A stretch of DNA of 57,756 nucleotides from an uncultured Candidatus Melainabacteria bacterium (GCA_934754505.1 CAKVIE010000013.1:1-57756); one strand, 5' to 3'. Positions 1 to 8,640 are shown, numbered from the stretch's first letter. The notes: generated from the letters alone by a model not told the origin. Program-made: numbers and translations.

Positions 1-370
1 CAACCTCTCGGTCGGCTCGCCGGCGTGTCCGCTTCCGTCCACTCCTCTAATCTACGACAAACATTTTTTTTTTGCAACCCCTTTTTTATTATTTTTTTTA
101 TTTTTTTTATTTTTATTTCATCTGCTATCCTCAAAATTCAACAACGATAATCGTTTTCAGTTTTAAAAATTTTTTATTTTTTTTGAAAATTCACACTCTT
201 TTTTCATAAATTTTTGATTTTTTGGCATGCCCGTCACCTGAAAAATTTTGGCATGCCTTTAAAATTTTTCCGCAAAACAAAAATAGAAATAATTAATATA
301 TATAAATTTTTTGAATATTATATAATTATATGTTAATATTCACACAGTAATTATTAATAAGGAGTTTTTC
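1..370. other. Non-coding window head with a GC-rich tip and two GGCATGCC octamers
   Basis: No convincing ORF lies here. Bases 1-57 are clearly richer in G+C than the rest of the window, and then the sequence changes abruptly to T/A-rich DNA. This could be the truncated end of a structured RNA or a repeat, but I cannot identify it. The palindrome GGCATGCC occurs twice, at 224-231 and 250-257, within a short direct repeat (TTTTGGCATGCC). An AAGGAG ribosome-binding site at 359-364 serves the gene starting at 371. Confidence 0.5.
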
Positions 371-547
371 ATGGCAAGAATCATAAGACCGACTTGGGCT
401 ATCAGATGCAACCAATCAGGCTGCAAGACGCTTTTCGAAGTTGCGAAAACCAAAGATGGCGTTCAACAAGAAGTTATTTGCCCGAATTGCGGTGAACACT
501 ATATTTACCCGCCTGTTGAATCAGACAAAGACAACATTCAAGATTAA
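371..547 (+). CDS. Small zinc-ribbon-like protein (58 aa)
   Basis: A 58-residue ORF beginning MARIIRPTWAIRCN. It carries two cysteine pairs, CNQSGC near residue 13 and CPNC near residue 37, arranged like a small zinc ribbon. The start is supported by AAGGAG six bases upstream. The stop codon overlaps the next ATG (TAATG at 545-549), so it is translationally coupled to the radical SAM gene behind it. I do not recognise a family; the four cysteines suggest a structural zinc site, possibly for nucleic acid or protein contact. It is below the size cut-off of many ORF callers. Confidence 0.75.
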   Translation: MARIIRPTWAIRCNQSGCKTLFEVAKTKDGVQQEVICPNCGEHYIYPPVESDKDNIQD

Positions 548-1464
548 TGTCTGATTATTATTTAGCGTTTGGTGATTATTTAAAACATCTGTTTGGTGAA
601 AAAGTTTACAAAGTCACACTTGATGCGGGGTTTTCCTGCCCAAATCGTGACGGAACTCTTTCCCGTGACGGATGTATTTTTTGTGATGATACAGGAAGTT
701 TTTCAAGGCTTTATTCAAACGCTCTGCCTATTTCCGAGCAGCTTGCCGTCGGTATGTCCAAAATTAAAGACCGCTATCACGCAAAAAAGTTCCTTGCGTA
801 TTTTCAAGCCTACACAAACACCTATAAACCTGTTGAAGAGCTGAAAAAAATCTATGACCAAGTTTTTATCGATGATATTGTCGGAATGTCTATCGGCACC
901 CGACCTGACTGTGTTGACGAGCAAAAACTCGATTTAATAGCATCTTACAACAATGAAAATCGCTTTATCCAAGTGGAATACGGCATTCAGTCCGTTCATG
1001 ACAAAACTCTGAAATTCATCAATCGAGGGCATGACTTTCAGTGTTTTCAAGAGGCATGCCGACTTTCTAAAGAAAGAAATATTAAAATTTGTGCTCACGT
1101 TATTTTAGGTTTGCCAAACGAAACCCGTGAGGATATGCTTCAAACCGCAAAAACTCTCGCAAGCATGGGGCTTGACGGCATAAAAATTCACATGCTCGCC
1201 GTCATGGAAGGCACAAAAATTCACAAAATGTTTCAAGACGGGCTAATCAACCTTATGTCGGAAGAAGAATATATCAATACTGTCTGTGATTTTCTCGAAC
1301 TTTTGCCCCCTGAAATGTCTATTCAAAGGCTTGCAGGCAACGGGAAACGTGAATTTCGCATTCAGCCCCGCTGGCTCGGCAAAAAACTTGAACTCGTCGG
1401 AAAAATGGAAAATGAATTTAAAAAAAGAGGCACAAAACAAGGCTCAAAATTTATTGCAGTCTGA
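547..1464 (+). CDS. TIGR01212-type radical SAM protein (YhcC-like)
   Basis: A 305-residue protein of the stand-alone radical SAM family that contains E. coli YhcC. The iron-sulphur cysteines lie near residue 30 in the spread arrangement of this family (CPNRDGTLSRDGCIFC, in place of the usual CxxxCxxC). The family signature SIGTRPDC follows near residue 115, and VEYGIQSVHDKTL lies near 145. Length is normal. The reaction is not established; the family is linked to RNA or protein modification only by analogy. It is coupled to the upstream zinc-ribbon ORF by a one-base stop/start overlap. Confidence 0.88.
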   Translation: MSDYYLAFGDYLKHLFGEKVYKVTLDAGFSCPNRDGTLSRDGCIFCDDTGSFSRLYSNALPISEQLAVGMSKIKDRYHAKKFLAYFQAYTNTYKPVEELKKIYDQVFIDDIVGMSIGTRPDCVDEQKLDLIASYNNENRFIQVEYGIQSVHDKTLKFINRGHDFQCFQEACRLSKERNIKICAHVILGLPNETREDMLQTAKTLASMGLDGIKIHMLAVMEGTKIHKMFQDGLINLMSEEEYINTVCDFLELLPPEMSIQRLAGNGKREFRIQPRWLGKKLELVGKMENEFKKRGTKQGSKFIAV

Positions 1465-1493
1465 TTAACCGCAATAAATTCCGCTGAAGCCTT

Positions 1494-2963
1494 TTATCTT
1501 CTGACTCCACCGCCTCCGCCACCCATGGCATGCCCGCCGGTGCTGCCGTGTTGCTGCTCGTCAGGTTTTATTGTTTCTTTTTTAGTTGTGTGGTTTCCGT
1601 TCTCGTCGTAAATAAATTTGAATATTACAATCGTTCCATCTTCAAAATGTTGTTCCTGATATGATTTTGTTCCGTCTTCGTTCCAGCCGTCCACATATGC
1701 GACACCATCTGATGTCCATTTGCTCGTTTTAACTTGTCCGTTATCGTAATATGTTTCCATATCGGTTTTTCGTACAGAATCCGATTTTTCTCTGTTTTCG
1801 TTTATTAAATTTTGAACAAATTCTGCTGTTTCCGGCATTGTTTTTATCATTAATTCTGCCCAATCAGAGCCGTTTTCCGTATCTTCAAAACCTAATTTAT
1901 TATACCTGTAAAATGTTGCAACAAATTCTGTAGGATAAGACTCTTCTTCATAAGATGTTTTCCAAGGGTGTTCTTTTCCGTATTTTTCCTCATAGGCATC
2001 TAAAAAATTATTTACTTCTTCATCAAATTTAGCTTTAGCTTCAGGATTATCTCGCAAATATCTTGATAATGATGATTCATTTACCGATACACCATTTACA
2101 CTTCCTTTTGTTGTGTCAATACCGTGACCGAGTTCATGTGCAATAATAAACTTAGCATGGTCATCTAATGTTAATGCCAAGTTGTTTGTTGAACAATTAT
2201 ACCAACCATATTCATCCTCTTTTGCAGGTACAATTTCCTCAATCTCTTTTGCTAAATCAACAAGCAGCTCTGCAGGTAATTCTTTCAAAATCTCTTTCAA
2301 TTTTTCTTTATCTTCAGGATTTGAAAAATTCTTCGTAATTTCTTCAAAATTAATTTGGGTAATATTGCCATCATCATCTTGAATACCAATACCGTATTCA
2401 TTTGTTATTCTTATATATGAATTATCTTCGGTTTTTTCTATTGCCATGGTTCTTCCATGTGTTTTTTCGGCTGAAGTTCCCGAGCTACCCGCAGTGCTTC
2501 CTGTTCCTTCAGGCGGTTTAACTTCAATATCTTCTATTTTTTTTCGTTTTGGTTTTGCCGGCCCTGTGGAAGAAGATGCAGAAGTACCTGTTGAAGGTGA
2601 TGTCGAAGAATTTGATAACGTTAATTTTTTAGCACCTCCATTATTTCCTCGATCAACAAGTGCCTCATCAAGTGCTTTTGTAATGCTTTGCTCAAATGTT
2701 TCATACGAAAAAATTTCATTTCCGTCTGCCTGAAATCTGTTCTCTAATGTGTGTTTTTCTGCAGAAATATTATCCGCTTCATTAAGTTCTAACGTGTGTT
2801 TTTGAGCATTGTTTAAAAAAATTTGAAAATCATCAGAAATTTCAGACTCCGAAAAAATACTCTCAAATTTTTGAATATCAGAGTCACTTAAAGTCTTTCC
2901 TTTTGCTTTATTAAATAATTCTCTTATTTCTGCATTTGTTGAAACATTTAATCCGAAACCCAT
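1494..2963 (-). CDS. HExxH metalloprotease-like protein, paralogue 1 of 3
   Basis: A 489-residue protein in four parts. (1) A conserved N-terminus (MGFGLNVSTNAEIRELFNK, residues 1-100) without a signal peptide. (2) A Ser/Thr/Gly/Pro-rich linker (about 105-165). (3) A predicted gluzincin domain with HELGH at 276-280 and a candidate third zinc ligand E346 in PTEFVATF; this resembles anthrax lethal-factor-like (ATLF) peptidases. (4) A MORN/YwqK-like segment (YYDNGQ near 405, then DGWNEDGT), ending in a Gly-rich tail (GGHAMGGGGGGVRR). A ribosome-binding site AGGGG lies about 8 nt upstream of the ATG. Copies 2 and 3 lie directly upstream on the same strand. The fold and zinc role are inferred from motifs; the target is unknown. 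The catalytic half differs from copies 2 and 3 (GWYNCSTN in place of GVFDSSTN). Confidence 0.8.
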   Translation of the reverse strand: MGFGLNVSTNAEIRELFNKAKGKTLSDSDIQKFESIFSESEISDDFQIFLNNAQKHTLELNEADNISAEKHTLENRFQADGNEIFSYETFEQSITKALDEALVDRGNNGGAKKLTLSNSSTSPSTGTSASSSTGPAKPKRKKIEDIEVKPPEGTGSTAGSSGTSAEKTHGRTMAIEKTEDNSYIRITNEYGIGIQDDDGNITQINFEEITKNFSNPEDKEKLKEILKELPAELLVDLAKEIEEIVPAKEDEYGWYNCSTNNLALTLDDHAKFIIAHELGHGIDTTKGSVNGVSVNESSLSRYLRDNPEAKAKFDEEVNNFLDAYEEKYGKEHPWKTSYEEESYPTEFVATFYRYNKLGFEDTENGSDWAELMIKTMPETAEFVQNLINENREKSDSVRKTDMETYYDNGQVKTSKWTSDGVAYVDGWNEDGTKSYQEQHFEDGTIVIFKFIYDENGNHTTKKETIKPDEQQHGSTGGHAMGGGGGGVRR

Positions 2964-3088
2964 AACACAAACCCCTATATTTTACTTATAAAGAGGTTAT
3001 CGACGTTGCAATCAAATAACTTTAATACAGTTTTTCAAATGTTAATTTTTTGTAACATTCTTGCGTATTTATAAAATTTTAGACCCTT

Positions 3089-4552
3089 TTATCTTCTGCG
3101 ACCGCCTCCGCCACCCATGGCATGCCCGCCGGTGCTGCCGTGTTGTTGCTCGTCAGGTTTTATTATTTCTGTTTCGGTTTTTAACCAATTTCCATTCTCA
3201 TCATATATATCTCGAATTATTTTAATTGTTCCGTCTTCAAAATGTTGTTCCCGATACGCTTTTGTTCCGTCTTCGTTCCAGCCGTCAATATAACTGAAAC
3301 TGCCATCGCTCGACATACCGCTGCTTGTTTTCTTTTGTCCGTTATCATAATAAGTAGCGGTTTCGGTTTTTCTCTCTGAATCAGATTTTTGTCTGCATTC
3401 TGCAAAAATTTCATCTAATTTTTTCATTGTTTCGGGCATGTTTTCTGCCATAATTTCTGCAAAATCCGTATCAGACTCTCCCAAACTCTTTAATACGAAA
3501 TATGTTGCCGCTATTTCCGATGGCCCAACTTCTGTTTCATACTTCGCCCAAGAATGCTCTTTGCCTGTCGCTTCTTTGTATGCTTCAAAAAAATCATTTA
3601 ATTCTTTATGATAGGTTTCTGAAAATTTTTCATCTGTATTAACAAGATTTTCAAGACTTGAAATATTTACATTTACTCCATTTATGTCTTTATTTATCGT
3701 TTCAACACCATGTCCGAGTTCATGAACAAGAATATATTTTGCATTTTCATCTAAGGTTAATGTTAAAACGTTTGTTGAGGAATCAAATACACCATATTCT
3801 TCCTCACCTGCAGGTACAATTTCATCAATCTCATTTACCAAATCAACAAGCAGCTCTGCCGGTAATTCTTTCAAAACCTCTTTCAGCTTTTCCTTGTCCT
3901 CTTGTTTTGGAAAATTCTTCGTAATTTCTTCAAAATTAATTTTGGTAATATTGCCATCTTTATCTTGAATACCAATTCCGTATTCATTTGTTACTCTCGT
4001 ATATAAATTATCTTCTGTTTCTTCTCTTGTTATGTCAGGTCTTTGTGTTTTTCCTGCCGAAGTTCCTGAACTGCCCGCAGTACTTCCCGTTTTTTTGGGC
4101 GGTTCAACCGCAACATCATTAATACAAACAGGTCGTACCTTTGTGGGTTGCGTAACTGATGTGCTTGATGACGGAGAAGTGCCTGAAGATGGAGAGCTTG
4201 ACGAATTTGTCGAGGATAATCTATCTGCTCTAACCTTGTCGCCATCAAGTGCTTCGTCCACTGCGGTCGTTACATTCTGACCAAATAATTCATACGAAAA
4301 TATTTCATCTTCGTCCGGCTGAAATCTGTTCTCTAAAGTCTGACTTTCAACCAACTCGCTGTCAAATTGTCTGTTTTCAAGTGTGTTTATTTGTGAATTT
4401 TTTGAAAATATTTGAAAATCATCAGAAATTTCAGACTTCGAAAAAATACTCTCAAATTTTTGAATATCAGCGTCGCTTAAAGTCTTTCCTTTTGCTTTAT
4501 TAAATAATTCTCTTATTTCTGCATTTGTTGAAACATTCAGACCAAAACCCAT
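3089..4552 (-). CDS. HExxH metalloprotease-like protein, paralogue 2 of 3
   Basis: A 487-residue paralogue of the flanking genes with the same four-part plan. The HELGHG motif is preceded by YILV, and the downstream glutamate is in PSEIAATYF. The N-terminal 40 residues match copies 1 and 3 apart from single substitutions, but residues about 50-75 diverge (NTLENRQFDSELVESQTLE). The linker is rich in Ser/Pro and contains its own insert. The C-terminal MORN-like region matches copy 3, while the tail (GGHAMGGGGGRRR) matches copy 1. The 125-bp upstream spacer (4553-4677) reads the same as the one upstream of copy 1, which points to recent tandem duplication. There is no signal peptide. Function is unknown beyond the predicted zinc peptidase domain. 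Confidence 0.8.
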   Translation of the reverse strand: MGFGLNVSTNAEIRELFNKAKGKTLSDADIQKFESIFSKSEISDDFQIFSKNSQINTLENRQFDSELVESQTLENRFQPDEDEIFSYELFGQNVTTAVDEALDGDKVRADRLSSTNSSSSPSSGTSPSSSTSVTQPTKVRPVCINDVAVEPPKKTGSTAGSSGTSAGKTQRPDITREETEDNLYTRVTNEYGIGIQDKDGNITKINFEEITKNFPKQEDKEKLKEVLKELPAELLVDLVNEIDEIVPAGEEEYGVFDSSTNVLTLTLDENAKYILVHELGHGVETINKDINGVNVNISSLENLVNTDEKFSETYHKELNDFFEAYKEATGKEHSWAKYETEVGPSEIAATYFVLKSLGESDTDFAEIMAENMPETMKKLDEIFAECRQKSDSERKTETATYYDNGQKKTSSGMSSDGSFSYIDGWNEDGTKAYREQHFEDGTIKIIRDIYDENGNWLKTETEIIKPDEQQHGSTGGHAMGGGGGRRR

Positions 4553-4677
4553 AACACAAACCCCTATATTTTACTTATAAAGAGGTTATCGACGTTGCAA
4601 TCAAATAACTTTAATACAGTTTTTCAAATGTTAATTTTTTGTAACATTCTTGCGTATTTATAAAATTTTAGACCCTT

Positions 4678-6099
4678 TTATCTTCTGCGACCGCCTCCGC
4701 CACCCATGACGTGCCAGATGTTGTTGCCATGTTGCTCGTCAGGTTTTATTATTTCTGTTTTAGTTGTGTGGTTTCCGTTCTCGTCGTAAATATCACTGAT
4801 TATTACAATCGTTCCGTCGTCAAAATGTTGTTCCTGATATGCTTTTGTTCCGTCTTCGTTCCAGCCGTCAATATAACTGAAACGGCCATCGCTCGACATA
4901 CCGCTGCTTGTTTTCTTTTGTCCGTTATCATAATAAGTATCGGTTTCGGTTTTTCTCTCTGAATCAGATTTTTGTCTGCATTCTGCAAAAATTTCATCTA
5001 ATTTTTTCATTGTTTCGGGCATGTTTTCTGCCATAATTTCTGCAAAATCTGTATCTGACTCTCCTAAACTCTTTAGTACAAAATATGTTGCCGCTATTTC
5101 TGCAGGGCTCACTTCCGTTTCATATTCCGCCCAGCAATGGTCTTTTCCTGTCTTTTCCTTGTATGCTTCGAAGAAATCATTTAGTTCTTCATGATATTTT
5201 TCTGAAAATTCTTTATCTGTATTTACAAGATCTGACAACGAAGAAACGTTTATATTTACCCCGTTTACATCTTTACTTGCTGTTTCAACTCCATGACCAA
5301 GTTCGTGTGTAAGTATATATTTAGCATTATCATCTAATGTTAATGTCAAAACATTCGTCGAGGAATCAAAAACGCCATATTCACCCTCTTTTGCAGGTAC
5401 AATTTCCTCAATTTCTTTCGTCAAATCAACAAGCAGCTCTGCCGGTAATTCTTTCAAAACCTCTTTCAATTTTTCTTTGTCTTCCGATTTCGGAAAATTC
5501 TTAGAAATTTCTTCAAAATTAATTTCCGAAACATTGCCGTCTTTATCTCGAATAACAATACCTTCATCGTTTGTTATTCTCGTATATGAATTATCATCGG
5601 TTTTTTCTGTTGTTACAGTTCTGTCTTTACCCCCAACCGAAGTTCCAAAGCTGCCCGCAGTGCTGCCTGCTCTTTTAGGCGGCGTCGTTTCTAAACCGGT
5701 AATATCCGTTGACTTTGATGCCGATGTTCCTGCTGTCGCTCCCGTTGAGGATGGTGCTATTCTTTTGGCTGCAGTCTTAACTCCGTCATCATTAAGTACA
5801 TCATCAACAGCTTTTGTAATGCTTTGCTCAAATGTTTCATACGAAAAAATTTCATTTCCGTCTGCCTGAAATCTGCCCTCCAATGTGTGTTTTTCTGCAG
5901 AAATATTATCCGCTTCATTAAGTTCTAACGTGTGTTTTTGAGCATTGTTTAAAAAAATTTGAAAATCATCAGAAATTTCAGACTCCGAAAAAATACTCTC
6001 AAATTTTTGAATATCAGAGTCACTTAAAGTCTTTCCTTTTGCTTTATTAAATAATTCTCTTATTTCTGCATTTGTTGAAACATTTAATCCGAAACCCAT
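4678..6099 (-). CDS. HExxH metalloprotease-like protein, paralogue 3 of 3
   Basis: A 473-residue, promoter-proximal member of the tandem trio. The first 75 residues are the same as in copy 1. The metalloprotease core (YILTHELGHGVET, then PAEIAATYF) and the MORN-like region (YYDNGQKKTSSG) follow copy 2. The linker (about 105-150) is unique and shorter. The tail lacks the GSTGGHAM element (HGNNIWHVMGGGGGRRR). Its upstream region (6100-6209) differs from the duplicated spacer but keeps recognisable similarity. An AAGGTG ribosome-binding site precedes the ATG, and a TATAAC box lies upstream. This is probably the ancestral copy or the one carrying the operon promoter. Biochemical role is unknown. 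Confidence 0.8.
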   Translation of the reverse strand: MGFGLNVSTNAEIRELFNKAKGKTLSDSDIQKFESIFSESEISDDFQIFLNNAQKHTLELNEADNISAEKHTLEGRFQADGNEIFSYETFEQSITKAVDDVLNDDGVKTAAKRIAPSSTGATAGTSASKSTDITGLETTPPKRAGSTAGSFGTSVGGKDRTVTTEKTDDNSYTRITNDEGIVIRDKDGNVSEINFEEISKNFPKSEDKEKLKEVLKELPAELLVDLTKEIEEIVPAKEGEYGVFDSSTNVLTLTLDDNAKYILTHELGHGVETASKDVNGVNINVSSLSDLVNTDKEFSEKYHEELNDFFEAYKEKTGKDHCWAEYETEVSPAEIAATYFVLKSLGESDTDFAEIMAENMPETMKKLDEIFAECRQKSDSERKTETDTYYDNGQKKTSSGMSSDGRFSYIDGWNEDGTKAYQEQHFDDGTIVIISDIYDENGNHTTKTEIIKPDEQHGNNIWHVMGGGGGRRR

Positions 6100-6209
6100 A
6101 ACACACCTTCGTATTTGTTATAAAAGTATTTTCGACTTTTCAAACATAAAACTTTAATAATCCGTTTTTTATATTAATATTTGTAACAATCGCTCCGCAT
6201 TTTCAAAAA

Positions 6210-6788
6210 TTAAATTTGATTTTCACGAAGCGGAATGTTCGACAAATCAACATTTCCCAATGCTTCATAAAGTTCGGGACGTAAAGCGTTTATCACATCG
6301 TCAGGAATATTTTTATTTTTCCATGAATTAAATATTACAGACAAATAATCAGTTTTTTTAAGATTTTGAGCGTTTACTATCGGCAAAAGCCTTTTCGCAA
6401 GATTATCCATCTCCATTTCGTAATAAAATGCTCCCAATCCGAATGTATCTGCAAGCTCCATATAACTCGTCGGAGCCGCAATATGCCTGATTCTCTTTAA
6501 AATAACCAAAGAATCTCTGTTAAATATTTTTTCATCTCGCAAAAGTTTTTCCCAATCTTTTACGGACAACTTATTTTTGTAACCTGTTTCAATTTCCTGC
6601 CATTCATCTTCCTCATCGTGGTCATGACAGCCGCAATCACAATCATCATCGTGTTCATGGTCATGGCAATGACAATTTTCATCGTGGTGATGATGATGTG
6701 CAATATGTTCTTCCAATTCTTCAATATATTCTAAAACTCTCTGTCCGTCAGGTGTTTTATCCAAAATGCTTCTGATTTCATTATCCAT
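6210..6788 (-). CDS. His/Cys-rich putative metal-binding protein
   Basis: A 192-residue protein. Residues about 30-62 form a striking metal-ligand tract (HIAHHHHHDENCHCHDHEH, then DCDCGCHDHDEED). The C-terminal 120 residues look globular: a Trp-anchored segment (SVKDWEKLLRDEKIF) followed by a helix-turn-helix-like stretch (TSYMELADTFG). This faintly recalls N-terminal head domains of McrA-like nucleases, but I would not name it on that basis. The ATG is preceded by AGGAG at normal distance. It lies immediately upstream of the zinc-protease-like trio on the same strand, so a metal supply or sensing role for them is conceivable but unproven. Confidence 0.7.
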   Translation of the reverse strand: MDNEIRSILDKTPDGQRVLEYIEELEEHIAHHHHHDENCHCHDHEHDDDCDCGCHDHDEEDEWQEIETGYKNKLSVKDWEKLLRDEKIFNRDSLVILKRIRHIAAPTSYMELADTFGLGAFYYEMEMDNLAKRLLPIVNAQNLKKTDYLSVIFNSWKNKNIPDDVINALRPELYEALGNVDLSNIPLRENQI

Positions 6789-6839
6789 ATTTCTTGCTCC
6801 TGCTTTAAATATATTGTCGAATTTCTCTAATTTTAAACT

Positions 6840-6868
6840 AAAAAAAGAGCCTTAACAATTAGGCTCTT
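6840..6868 (-). terminator. Rho-independent terminator behind tRNA-Gly
   Basis: On the minus strand an 8-bp stem (AAGAGCCT / AGGCTCTT) with an 8-nt loop is followed by a T-run, directly downstream of the tRNA 3' end. Confidence 0.8.
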
Positions 6869-6878
6869 ATTTTTTAAA

Positions 6879-6953
6879 TGGAGCGGGAGACGAGGCTCGA
6901 ACTCGCGACATCCTCCTTGGCAAGGAGGCATTCTACCACTGAATTACCCCCGC
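6879..6953 (-). tRNA. tRNA-Gly (anticodon GCC)
   Basis: The minus strand folds as a full tRNA: acceptor GCGGGGG / CTCCCGC, D arm, anticodon stem CTCCT/AGGAG around TTGCCAA (anticodon GCC, glycine), and T arm GCGAG-TTCGAGC-CTCGT. The discriminator T is followed by an encoded CCA at the 3' end. It reads codons GGC and GGT. Confidence 0.97.
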
Positions 6954-7030
6954 ATTTCTGCTTTGTTCCTTTATTATACATGCCCAAAAAAATTTTTCAA
7001 GCGGGTAATTATATTTTTTTTAAGATATGT

Positions 7031-7036
7031 TATAAT
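7031..7036 (+). promoter_or_regulatory. -10 box of the polyprenyl synthase gene
   Basis: A perfect TATAAT at 7031-7036 predicts a transcript start near 7043. A GGAG site at 7053-7056 then sits 7 nt before the TTG at 7064. Together these make 7064 the likely start and exclude the long upstream reading that would run through the tRNA gene. Confidence 0.6.
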
Positions 7037-7063
7037 TATTTAAATTTATTTCGGAGATATTTT

Positions 7064-7978
7064 TTGAACAACTATTTTAAAACCATTAATATAATTGATT
7101 TTGAGCTTTCACAAATTGATAAAAATATTGAAAAAATCATTTTAAAAAATCAAAATTTTTTATCGGAAACTTTTTTGAAATATATTTTTTCAGGTTCAAA
7201 AAAAATCCGCTCCGCAATAACAATACTTCTTCTAAAGGCTTGCAACGAAAACATTTCGGACAATGTAATTTCGACTTGTGCCTTGATTGAGTTAATTCAT
7301 AATGCATCTTTAATTCACGATGATATTATCGACAATTCCGACATAAGAAGAAATTTATCGTCTTTTAATCAGCAATTCGGGAACAAAACGGCGGTTATTG
7401 CAGGGGATTTTTTGCTTTCGTTGATTTTTGACACTTTGAGCGAAATTAATAACCCGAAAGTTACAAAAACTTTTTCACAAACAGTTAAAAATCTTTGCAT
7501 AGGCGAGATTTCTCAAATTGAAAACAAAAATAAAATAACTTCTCTCGAAAAATATCTTCAAAAAACAGAACAAAAAACGGCTGCACTATTTGAATGTGCC
7601 GTAAAATCAGCATTTTTAACAAAAAATCAGCCTCAAAAACTCGAAATTGCCGAAAATTTTGCAAAAAATTTCGGACTTGCTTTTCAAATAAAAGATGACC
7701 TTGAAAACTTTACAAAAACAGAACAGAACAAGCCCTCGGAAAACGACTTCTTGAGCGGAATTTTGACCGCTCCCGTGATTTTTTACGCCGAACAACATTT
7801 GATTGAACAATTTGATATAGAAACATTTAAAAAAATTAAAAATTCTTTTGCTATTCAACAAACCGAAAAATTATATTCCTCTTTTTCCGCTAAAGCTATT
7901 GATTTACTCGAATATTTTTCGGATAATCAGTATAAACAAGCCCTTATCGGTTTGTGCAGGCAATTTATGGCACAGTAA
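7064..7978 (+). CDS. Polyprenyl diphosphate synthase family protein
   Basis: A 304-residue trans-isoprenyl diphosphate synthase, which elongates allylic diphosphates with IPP for quinone side chains or carrier lipids. The first aspartate-rich motif is clear (HDDIIDNSDIRR, D86-D93). The substrate-binding GGK region is altered to SGSKKIRSA (about 43-51). The second motif reads DDLEN (211-215), with Asn in place of the last Asp of DDxxD. Length is slightly short. The frame is open upstream through the tRNA, but the TTG at 7064 has both a ribosome-binding site and a promoter. The altered motifs may shift product length or mark a small-subunit-like paralogue. lepB follows closely. Confidence 0.85.
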   Translation: MNNYFKTINIIDFELSQIDKNIEKIILKNQNFLSETFLKYIFSGSKKIRSAITILLLKACNENISDNVISTCALIELIHNASLIHDDIIDNSDIRRNLSSFNQQFGNKTAVIAGDFLLSLIFDTLSEINNPKVTKTFSQTVKNLCIGEISQIENKNKITSLEKYLQKTEQKTAALFECAVKSAFLTKNQPQKLEIAENFAKNFGLAFQIKDDLENFTKTEQNKPSENDFLSGILTAPVIFYAEQHLIEQFDIETFKKIKNSFAIQQTEKLYSSFSAKAIDLLEYFSDNQYKQALIGLCRQFMAQ

Positions 7979-7989
7979 AGGCATTCGTA

Positions 7990-8625
7990 ATGAAATTTGA
8001 TAAAGAAACTTTAAAAAGCTGGGGCAAAGAAACTCTCGATACGGTTGTTTTCGTTGTCGTTGCTGTTATTATAATAAGATTTTTCCTCGGGGAAATCCGT
8101 TGGATTCCCTCGCTTTCAATGTATCCGACTTTGGATATTAAAGACAGAATTTTCGTTGAAAGACTTACGAGATTTTACGACACACCAAAACGAGGCGATA
8201 TTATGATTTTCTATCCGCCCTCAACCGAACTTTCTTATGATGCGTGGTCATTGTTCAAAAGGCTTACGGGCTTTGGCTGTACAGATGTTGCATTCATAAA
8301 ACGTGTTATCGGCATGCCCGGCGACAAATACGAAATTAAGCCCGATAAAGACGGGATTTATCACGTTTATATCAACGATAAAGTGCTTGAAGAAGATTAT
8401 GTCAAAAGTGATTATTCCGAATGTACACCTGATATGAACTGCGGACCTGCCGTTATTCCTGAAAAACATTATTTAATGTTGGGCGATAATCGTGGAAATT
8501 CCGAAGACGGCCGCTATTGGGGACTTTTACCTCAAGACAGATTTATCGGCCGTGCTAAATTCAGATTTTGGCCGCTTACAAGAATTAAATATTTTGAACA
8601 TAAAACTTACGAAAACGTCGATTAA
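7990..8625 (+). CDS. lepB: Signal peptidase I
   Basis: A 211-residue type I leader peptidase that cleaves Sec/Tat signal peptides on the outer face of the inner membrane. One N-terminal membrane anchor (about 17-34) is followed by the catalytic serine S43 in SLSMYPT, the general-base lysine K104 in FIKRVIGMPGD, and the C-terminal box GDNRGNSEDGRYWG. The ATG at 7990 is preferred over an in-frame start at 7954 inside the preceding gene: it has AAAGG upstream and puts the membrane segment at the normal place. It lies 11 nt behind the polyprenyl synthase gene, probably in one transcript. Confidence 0.93.
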   Translation: MKFDKETLKSWGKETLDTVVFVVVAVIIIRFFLGEIRWIPSLSMYPTLDIKDRIFVERLTRFYDTPKRGDIMIFYPPSTELSYDAWSLFKRLTGFGCTDVAFIKRVIGMPGDKYEIKPDKDGIYHVYINDKVLEEDYVKSDYSECTPDMNCGPAVIPEKHYLMLGDNRGNSEDGRYWGLLPQDRFIGRAKFRFWPLTRIKYFEHKTYENVD

Positions 8626-8640
8626 TATTTCTTTGGCTTT

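Noticed and set aside
2446..2733. Overlapping plus-strand ORFs within the metalloprotease-like genes
   Set aside because: They are antisense to low-complexity Ser/Thr/Pro linkers and lack ribosome-binding sites.
6878..7063. N-terminal extension of the polyprenyl synthase ORF
   Set aside because: It reads through the antisense of tRNA-Gly; the promoter and ribosome-binding site support the TTG at 7064.
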